A stretch of 27,817 nucleotides of DNA from an uncultured Bacteroidota bacterium (lineage in GTDB: Bacteria > Bacteroidota > Ignavibacteria > UBA10030 > UBA8401), in contig CALETH010000038.1 in NCBI GenBank assembly GCA_937920105.1, positions 1 through 27,817 of the forward strand. The letters are read 5' to 3'. The notes below the pieces were generated by a model that had not been told where the DNA came from, searched no databases, and worked only from the letters and a program-made list of their open reading frames with translations. How positions within the stretch are numbered: the first letter of the stretch is position 1; each line of letters opens with the position of its first letter. This document shows positions 21,903 through 27,817 of the stretch, one piece after another. Position numbers and translations under genes: made by a program.

Positions 21903-23946
21903 ACGTTTATTAGTAACTGCTGCACTTCCGTACGCCAATGGTCCCATTCATCTTGGACATTTAGCGGGAGCATATTTACCAGCAGATGTTTTTGTTCGTT
22001 ATCAACGTCTTCAACATCGTAACGTTTTATTTATTTGTGGTTCGGATGAACATGGTGTTGCAATCACACTCACTGCGGAAAAAGAAAAAGTTTCACCTCA
22101 AACTATTGTCGATAAATTTCATACATCTAATGCAGAAACATTTTCAAAATTGGGAATGAGTTTTGATAATTATTCACGAACATCACGTCCAGTCCATCAT
22201 GAAGTTGCAAAAGAATTTTTTTTGGATTTATTGAACAAAAAATTTCTTACTGAAAAAGAAGAAGAACAATTTTATGATGATGAAGCAAAAATGTTTTTGC
22301 CAGACCGTTATGTTGAAGGAGAATGTCCGAAATGTGGATATGATAAAGCACGTGGAGACCAATGTGATAATTGTGGAACATACTACAACCAATTAGAATT
22401 AAAAAATCCGAAAAGTTTGGTTTCAGGAAAAACACCAACTGTAAAAAAAACAACACATTGGTATTTGAAGTTGCAGGACTTTCAAAAAAAATTAGAAAAC
22501 TATGTTGAACAACACAGTATTGAATGGAAAGATAACGTTCTTCAACAAACACGAAGTTGGTTAAAAGAGGGCTTGCAGGAAAGAGCGGTAACGCGTGATT
22601 TGCAATGGGGAGTTCCGGTTCCATTAGAAAATGCACAAGGAAAAGTGTTGTATGTGTGGATTGAAGCAGTGTTGGGATATATTTCTGCAACAAAAGAATG
22701 GGCAAAACAAAAAAATACTCCTGATAAGTGGAAAGAATTTTGGCAAGATAAAGAAACGCGATACATTGCATTTATTGGAAAAGATAATATCGTATTTCAC
22801 ACAATTATTTTTCCAATTTTGTTGATGGCAAAAGAAGGTTATATTCTTCCGTACGATGTTCCTGCGAATGAATTTTTAAATTTAGAAGGTGGAAAATTTT
22901 CCAAAAGTAGAAATCATGCAGTGTATGTAAAAGATGTGTTGGAAACATTTTCTCCGGATTTATTACGATACAGTATTGCAACAATTTTGCCGGAAAATAA
23001 AGATTCAGATTTCTCATGGAAAGATTTTCAATCCAAAATTAATAATGAACTTGCAGATATTTATGGAAATTTTGTTAATCGTACATTAACATTTGCGTTT
23101 AAAAATTTTGGAGGCAAAATTCCAAAATTGGAAAACCCAAGTTTGTTAGACAAAGAAATGATTGAATATAGTAAACAAGCACCACAGAAAATTGGAAATC
23201 TTTTTGAACACTATAAATTTCGTGAAGGTGTGATGGAAATTATGAACGTTGCACGAACTGCGAATAAATATTTTAATGATAGTGAACCGTGGAAAACGTT
23301 AAAAACCAATCCACAGCAATCTGCAAATACTATTCATATTTCTTTGCAAATTATTCGAACGTTAGCAATACTCTTTTCACCAATTATTCCGTTTTCTTCA
23401 GAAAAAATTTGGAAAATGTTAGGAATGCAAAAATCTATTTATGATGAACAATGGAATTCTGCTGGAGAATTAATGTTACAAGAAGGACAAAAAATAAACA
23501 CACCAGAAATAATTTTTACCAAAATAGAGGATACAGTGATTGAACAACAAACAGTAAAACTAGAAAAACCAAAAGAAATTGTAACGGAGAAAAAAGGACA
23601 AAATTTTTTACCACTTAAACCAACAATTACTATTGAAGATTTTCAAAAGATTGATTTACGTGTAGCCAAAATTATTTCTTGCGAAGCCGTGCCAAAATCT
23701 AAAAAATTATTAAAATTACAAATTGATTTAGGATTTGAACAACGTCAAATTGTTGCAGGAATTGCCGAACAACGAAAACCCGAAGAACTTATAGGGAAAT
23801 CTGTTATTATTGTGGCAAATCTCGCGCCTGCCAAACTTATGGGAGTAGAATCACAAGGAATGCTCTTAGCTTCACACAGCAATAGTAACGATTTTGCATT
23901 ACTTACGATTTCTAATGAAGTAGAATTAGGAAGTTGGATTAAATAG
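21889..23946 (+). CDS. metG: Methionine--tRNA ligase with C-terminal tRNA-binding domain
   Basis: A 685-residue protein from the ATG at 21889; an upstream in-frame ATG (21832) lies in holB and adds 19 residues unlike the family. It charges tRNA-Met. Visible: LPYANGPIHLGHLAGAYL with the HIGH-type motif HLGH (21-24), the zinc knuckle C146, C149, C159 and C162 (CPKC, CDNC), FIGKDNIVFH (catalytic core) and the KMSKS-type loop KFSKS (336-340). A C-terminal OB-fold domain (about 580-685; DFQKIDLRVAKI, LMGVESQGMLLAS) helps bind tRNA and promotes dimer formation. The 14-nt overlap with holB implies co-transcription. Confidence 0.97.
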   Translation: MYNYKRLLVTAALPYANGPIHLGHLAGAYLPADVFVRYQRLQHRNVLFICGSDEHGVAITLTAEKEKVSPQTIVDKFHTSNAETFSKLGMSFDNYSRTSRPVHHEVAKEFFLDLLNKKFLTEKEEEQFYDDEAKMFLPDRYVEGECPKCGYDKARGDQCDNCGTYYNQLELKNPKSLVSGKTPTVKKTTHWYLKLQDFQKKLENYVEQHSIEWKDNVLQQTRSWLKEGLQERAVTRDLQWGVPVPLENAQGKVLYVWIEAVLGYISATKEWAKQKNTPDKWKEFWQDKETRYIAFIGKDNIVFHTIIFPILLMAKEGYILPYDVPANEFLNLEGGKFSKSRNHAVYVKDVLETFSPDLLRYSIATILPENKDSDFSWKDFQSKINNELADIYGNFVNRTLTFAFKNFGGKIPKLENPSLLDKEMIEYSKQAPQKIGNLFEHYKFREGVMEIMNVARTANKYFNDSEPWKTLKTNPQQSANTIHISLQIIRTLAILFSPIIPFSSEKIWKMLGMQKSIYDEQWNSAGELMLQEGQKINTPEIIFTKIEDTVIEQQTVKLEKPKEIVTEKKGQNFLPLKPTITIEDFQKIDLRVAKIISCEAVPKSKKLLKLQIDLGFEQRQIVAGIAEQRKPEELIGKSVIIVANLAPAKLMGVESQGMLLASHSNSNDFALLTISNEVELGSWIK

Positions 23947-24004
23947 ATATAATTAAAAGAAATATATAAAGACAAAATGTGTAGCGTTATCTAAGGAAAA
24001 AAAT

Positions 24005-24973
24005 ATGATTATTCTTACTGGTGGTGCCGGATTTATCGGAAGTGTAATGCTTGCAAAATTGAATGAACAGGGATATTCTGATATTCTCGTTGTTGATGAA
24101 TTAGGAAGTTCTGAAAAATGGAAAAATCTCGTTGGTAAAAAATTTTTGGATTATGTTCATAAAGATAAATTTATTCAAGATATACAATCAAGAAAAATTT
24201 CTTCTGTAAAAGCAATATTCCATTTTGGAGCATGTTCTTCCACAACAGAAAAAAATATAGAATATCTTATAGAAAATAATTATCAATACACACGTACACT
24301 TGCAGAATGGTCAGTAAAAAATAATGCACGTTTTATTTATGCCAGTAGTGCTGCAACATATGGAAATGGTGAGTTAGGATTTTCCGATGATGATACAATC
24401 ACACAAAAACTTCATCCATTAAATGCGTACGGATATTCAAAACATCTTTTTGATATGTGGGCATTGCAAAGTAACATTTCAGAAAAAATTGTGGGAATAA
24501 AATTTTTCAACGTCTTTGGTCCCAATGAATATCATAAAGGAGAAATGGCAAGTTTGGTTTATAAAGCATTTTTTCAAATTCAACAAACAGGAAAAATGCA
24601 ACTCTTTAAATCTTATCATGCAGATTATAAAGATGGTGAGCAAGTAAGAGATTTTATTTATGTAAAAGATTGTACAGAAGTTTTGTGGTGGTTTTTTCAA
24701 AACCCAAAAAAAAATGGAATTTTTAATTTAGGAACAGGAAAATCCCGTTCATGGAATGCACTTGCTAATGCAATTTTTTCTGCATTAGAAAAAAAATCTA
24801 ATATTGAATACAAAGAAATGCCAGAAACTATTCGCAATTCATATCAATATCATACACAAGCGGAAATGCAAAAACTCTGCAATGCCGGATATACAAAAGA
24901 ATTTTTGAGTTTGGAAGATGCAGTAAAAAATTATGTAACGAAGTATTTGAAGGATGGAGTGAAATATTTATGA
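24005..24973 (+). CDS. hldD: ADP-L-glycero-D-manno-heptose 6-epimerase
   Basis: A 322-residue extended SDR-family epimerase making ADP-L-glycero-beta-D-manno-heptose for the LPS inner core. Motifs: GGAGFIGS (6-13, NAD(P)-binding), FHFGACSSTTE (73-82), ASSAATYG (113-120), catalytic YGYSK (Y142, K146), and FNVFGPNEYHKGEMAS (168-183), which separates this group from GalE-type epimerases. AAGGA (23993-23997) lies 7 nt before the ATG. The gene crosses a nine-A run (24706-24714) without a frame break. It overlaps the following repeat-protein gene by 4 nt (ATGA). It indicates heptose-containing LPS. Confidence 0.93.
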   Translation: MIILTGGAGFIGSVMLAKLNEQGYSDILVVDELGSSEKWKNLVGKKFLDYVHKDKFIQDIQSRKISSVKAIFHFGACSSTTEKNIEYLIENNYQYTRTLAEWSVKNNARFIYASSAATYGNGELGFSDDDTITQKLHPLNAYGYSKHLFDMWALQSNISEKIVGIKFFNVFGPNEYHKGEMASLVYKAFFQIQQTGKMQLFKSYHADYKDGEQVRDFIYVKDCTEVLWWFFQNPKKNGIFNLGTGKSRSWNALANAIFSALEKKSNIEYKEMPETIRNSYQYHTQAEMQKLCNAGYTKEFLSLEDAVKNYVTKYLKDGVKYL

Positions 24974-27141
24974 AAAAATTGTATAAACAATGGGTAGGTG
25001 TGGAATTAGGAAAATATCGTTTTGGAGAAGAAAAAGATACCTATATTTTTTACACATCAAGTCAACTTCCTTCAATTAGAAAATATATCAAAGGTGATTT
25101 TAGTTGGTTACCTCAGTTGCAGGATATTCAAAAAAATAAATCTTCAAAATTTAAAAAACTAAAAAAATTGGAAAAGAAATTAAAAATTACTTTTCCTGCG
25201 GATTTCAGTTTATTGATGAATATTCCAAATTGGGAAAGTATTGTAGGATTTATATCTCCAACGTCTTGTTATTTTCCATCAAAAATAGATTTAAGACCAT
25301 TTCATAAAGGTCATATTCTAACCATATATCAAGACCAACAAGATAGCGCTTTTTGGTATTTATATTTTGAATCTGATAAAAAAAGATGTAGAAAGAGTTG
25401 TGTATTATCTTCTTATCTCAAACTCTCGAGCTTACTAAAGAATAATATAGAACAATTAACTGAATGTTTATATATAGCAGAAGAAAGTTTTGAATCTTTT
25501 ATTTATCGAACCCATATTGAAAATAAACTTTGGTTTTTCCTTAATGCAAACGGAGAAGGGAAAAATTATATGTTTCAAAAAGCAGAAGAAGGATTGCACA
25601 AACAAATGAATGAATATTTAGATTTTTATGATAAGGGGAAATGGCAACAAAAATTAATAAAAATTTCTGAAGATAAAATAGAAAAACAGTGGGAAAAATA
25701 TAATCCAAATATTGTAGCTGTATATAAAGCTCTTTCTATTGAATTTATAAAAAAACATACCGATAAACTTGGATGGGACTATATCAGTCATTATCAAAAA
25801 ATAACAGATGATTTCATCGTTAAATATGCTAATGAATTAGATTGGAATATTATGATTGTATATCAATCATTGTCTTCAAATATTCTTCGAAAATTTTCTA
25901 AAAAAATAGATTGGCAAAAAGCATCTTTTCATCAGAAATTAACAGAAGATATTATTGAGAAATTTAAAGACAGAGTGGATTGGAAAGCCATTTGTATATA
26001 TCAACAACTATCTACATCATTTATTGACAAGTTTAAGTCGCAGATAGATTGGAATTTGTTATCATGTTCTAAAAAATTGACTCAGGAAATTATTGATAGA
26101 TATGAAAATAAATTAAACTGGGAAAATCTTTCCCAATATACCTCCTTCTCAGAAGATATGATGAAGAAATATCAAGATAAAATACATTGGGATAATATTT
26201 CTCAATATCAAAGATTATCAGAATCATTTATAAGTGAATTTCAGAATAAAGTTTCATGGAAAAAACTTTCATGTAATAAAAATATAACAGAGGATTTTAT
26301 AAGAAAATATCAAGAAAAGGTAGATTGGGAAAATATTTGTATATATCAAAATCTTTCTGAAAAACTTATAGACGAGTTTCAAGATAAAGTATCTTGGCTT
26401 ACACTTTCTTCTCATCAAAAATTAAGTAAGCAATTTATAGAAAAGTTTAAATATAAAGTAAACTGGGTATCTGTTTTAGAAAATGAAAAAATAGACGAAA
26501 AATTTAAAAGTAAGTATAAAGATGATAAATGGAAACAAATATATGAGGAATTGAATGAAGAAGATATAAGAAAAGATATATCAAAATTTAATATTAATGA
26601 ATTATCCATTTATAAAAATTTATCTGAAAGTTTTATTCGTGATTTTGCAGATGTTGTAAAATGGGGTTGGGTGTCAAAATATCAAAAACTTTCAGAAAAA
26701 TTTATAATAGAATTTGAGAATAAAATATCATGGAGAGATATTGCTGAAGGACAAAAACTCTCAGAAAAATTTATAAGGAAACATATAAATAAATTGACTT
26801 GGGAATCTCTATCACAAAATCCATACCTTACGGAGGGTTTTATTCGAAAAAATAGAGACAGGTGGGAATGGAATGATATTGCAATAAATTCTAAATTGTC
26901 TGAAGCATTTATTCGAGAATTTAAAGATAAGTTAATTTCTACAGGATTTCTTGAGCAATGTCAAAAACTATCAGAAAGTTTCATCCGAGAATTTCAAAAT
27001 GAATTATTTTGGCCATACATCTCAAAAAATCAAAACTTGTCAGAAAGTTTTATAGAAGAATTTAAAGAAAAAATTGATATGAAAGAGTTAATGGAAAATG
27101 AACATATTGATAATGTTCTTAAACAAAAATACAGAATTTAA
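24970..27141 (+). CDS. Large tandem-repeat protein (about twenty 23-residue repeats), unknown function
   Basis: A 723-residue protein with no signal peptide or membrane segment, rich in Lys, Glu and Trp. Residues 1-253 are non-repetitive. About 60-150 (KLEKKLKITFPADFSLLMNI and HILTIYQDQQDSAFWYLYFE) loosely recall SMI1/KNR4 (SUKH) domains, but this is weak. Residues 254-723 are tandem units with consensus KLSESFIREFQDKVxWxxIS followed by xYQ; two units in the middle (about 507-549) are degenerate. The pattern predicts a two-helix solenoid with Trp and Phe/Ile packing, i.e. a protein-binding scaffold. I recall similar LSEDFI...W repeats in unannotated bacterial and phage proteins but know no function. 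The ATGA overlap with hldD shows shared translation. The 3' end meets the next gene tail to tail, overlapping by 4 nt. Confidence 0.85.
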   Translation: MKKLYKQWVGVELGKYRFGEEKDTYIFYTSSQLPSIRKYIKGDFSWLPQLQDIQKNKSSKFKKLKKLEKKLKITFPADFSLLMNIPNWESIVGFISPTSCYFPSKIDLRPFHKGHILTIYQDQQDSAFWYLYFESDKKRCRKSCVLSSYLKLSSLLKNNIEQLTECLYIAEESFESFIYRTHIENKLWFFLNANGEGKNYMFQKAEEGLHKQMNEYLDFYDKGKWQQKLIKISEDKIEKQWEKYNPNIVAVYKALSIEFIKKHTDKLGWDYISHYQKITDDFIVKYANELDWNIMIVYQSLSSNILRKFSKKIDWQKASFHQKLTEDIIEKFKDRVDWKAICIYQQLSTSFIDKFKSQIDWNLLSCSKKLTQEIIDRYENKLNWENLSQYTSFSEDMMKKYQDKIHWDNISQYQRLSESFISEFQNKVSWKKLSCNKNITEDFIRKYQEKVDWENICIYQNLSEKLIDEFQDKVSWLTLSSHQKLSKQFIEKFKYKVNWVSVLENEKIDEKFKSKYKDDKWKQIYEELNEEDIRKDISKFNINELSIYKNLSESFIRDFADVVKWGWVSKYQKLSEKFIIEFENKISWRDIAEGQKLSEKFIRKHINKLTWESLSQNPYLTEGFIRKNRDRWEWNDIAINSKLSEAFIREFKDKLISTGFLEQCQKLSESFIREFQNELFWPYISKNQNLSESFIEEFKEKIDMKELMENEHIDNVLKQKYRI
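25729..27138 (+). repeat. Tandem ~69-bp coding repeats of the LSESFI...W family
   Basis: About twenty in-frame units of roughly 69 bp each. The protein-level anchors are L-S/T-E-x-F-I at positions 2-7, W at 16 and YQ at 22-23. DNA copies have drifted, unlike the LRR repeats at 15660, suggesting an older array. Confidence 0.85.
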
Positions 27142-27817
27142 AACACCGAACCAAAATTCAACGTAATATAAAACCCACCAAACTCTTTCTTTTTTGTGGT
27201 TACACCATTTGCATCAACAAAACTTTCCACACCAGAAGAAAATGGTATAACGTAATATCGTACATTCACGCCAGAAAGAGTTGATTCACTTCCGAAAAAA
27301 GCGCCAAACCCAACATATCCACCTGCTGTGTAATGAAACGTGGAATAACCAAAAAAACTTCTAAAATATTCTTTATCATAAGGAGCAGAAAGTAAAATTG
27401 TTGGACCAACGGCCGCATTAATATATGGACGAAAATTATCAGCAATATCTTCAGAAAATAATCTATACTGCACACCTGCCAAAATCGGAACAAGGAGAAA
27501 TCTATTTTTCTTTCCCGGAGTAAAAACTTGTCCGTAGTAACTTACATAATCCACTTCATTATCATCCTTTGCTTCTCCAATTGAAAGCGAAAGTGTTCCA
27601 AAAAATTCTTTAGAAAACTTTTTTAGATAAAAACCACCAAGTCCATAACCATTTCCAGAAATAAGCAAATCAATACCCCACGCATTAACAAGAGATGGAG
27701 AAAAAGATTCATTCTCAATTTCTGGTCGCGGTACAGTAGTAACGGGCCGAGTAGAACGCGGGATCGTAAATGTGGGTGAGGAAGTGGAAATTATCGGGAT
27801 TCGTCCAACAACGAAGA
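27138..27817 (-). CDS. Outer-membrane beta-barrel-like protein (5' partial)
   Basis: The minus-strand frame is open to the right edge, so the gene is incomplete at its start; a TTG at 27668 is not a credible start because the coding pattern continues upstream. The upstream part is a Pro/Thr/Ser-rich linker (TSSPTFTIPRSTRPVTTVPR). The remainder is glycine- and aromatic-rich with alternating strands (GNGYGLGGFYLKKF, FLLVPILAGVQYRLF, FRPYINAAVGPTIL, GGYVGFGAFFGSE) and ends in Phe (FYITLNFGSVF), as in small outer-membrane barrels of the OmpW/OmpA-barrel type. Its specific function is not recognisable. Its stop codon overlaps that of the converging repeat-protein gene. Confidence 0.7.
   Translation of the reverse strand, partial: FVVGRIPIISTSSPTFTIPRSTRPVTTVPRPEIENESFSPSLVNAWGIDLLISGNGYGLGGFYLKKFSKEFFGTLSLSIGEAKDDNEVDYVSYYGQVFTPGKKNRFLLVPILAGVQYRLFSEDIADNFRPYINAAVGPTILLSAPYDKEYFRSFFGYSTFHYTAGGYVGFGAFFGSESTLSGVNVRYYVIPFSSGVESFVDANGVTTKKKEFGGFYITLNFGSVF

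Noticed and set aside
22247..22771. 174-residue minus-strand open frame inside metG
   Set aside because: It is antisense to a strongly conserved coding region; its composition is that of an AT-rich shadow frame.

Overview
The window is AT-rich and gene-dense, and it looks chromosomal. It most resembles a Gram-negative member of the Ignavibacteria/Chlorobi branch next to Bacteroidota. Four things point there: two large secreted proteins with a C-terminal sorting tail of the YPNPFNP...TLKVYDVLGKE...GGMYFYKL type; outer-membrane genes (an Omp85/BamA-TamA-like protein, a Wzi-like protein and a porin-like barrel); a heptose-epimerase gene for LPS core; and hprK next to hpf with no PTS gene in view. 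This placement is inferred from protein style, not from a marker gene or a search. No rRNA, tRNA, CRISPR array, transposase or phage gene was recognised, and no gap without a gene exceeds about 250 bp.

Layout. Positions 1-2323 hold the 3' part of a secreted NHL-repeat protein with a sorting tail. Positions 2521-7358 hold a run of + strand genes: a frameshifted Xer recombinase, hpf, hprK, a TerC-type membrane protein and a Wzi-like outer-membrane protein. The last four have very short spacings or overlaps. Positions 7516-10060 hold a threonine-dehydrogenase-like MDR enzyme, then the overlapping pair thyA-folA (thymidylate and folate cycle). An unrecognised 151-residue protein follows at 10214-10669. 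The minus-strand operon nuoABCDEF fills 15192-10700 and encodes the quinone-side connecting module and part of the NADH-input module of complex I; nuoG and the membrane subunits are not here. Positions 15408-17081 encode a secreted protein with nine 21-22-residue leucine-rich repeats and the same sorting tail. Then come an M23 envelope peptidase, a small DUF2795-type acidic protein, an Omp85 protein, DNA polymerase III delta' (frameshifted), metG, hldD, and a 723-residue protein built mostly of about twenty 23-residue repeats. A partial barrel-like protein on the minus strand runs off the right edge.

The points most worth a second look are these. (i) Two normally essential genes, xerC/D and holB, are each broken at a run of exactly nine A residues, with opposite frame errors; this means either assembly errors or slippage-tolerated genes. 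(ii) The 23-residue repeat protein is coupled to hldD by an ATGA overlap. (iii) A terminator-like hairpin abuts or contains the start codon of the Omp85 gene. (iv) The MDR dehydrogenase has a Lys-rich insertion in place of the usual Gly/Asp loop. (v) Several families of small palindromic intergenic repeats are present, one of which has become a false 5' extension of an ORF.

Open frames lying inside or antisense to these genes were treated as shadows.
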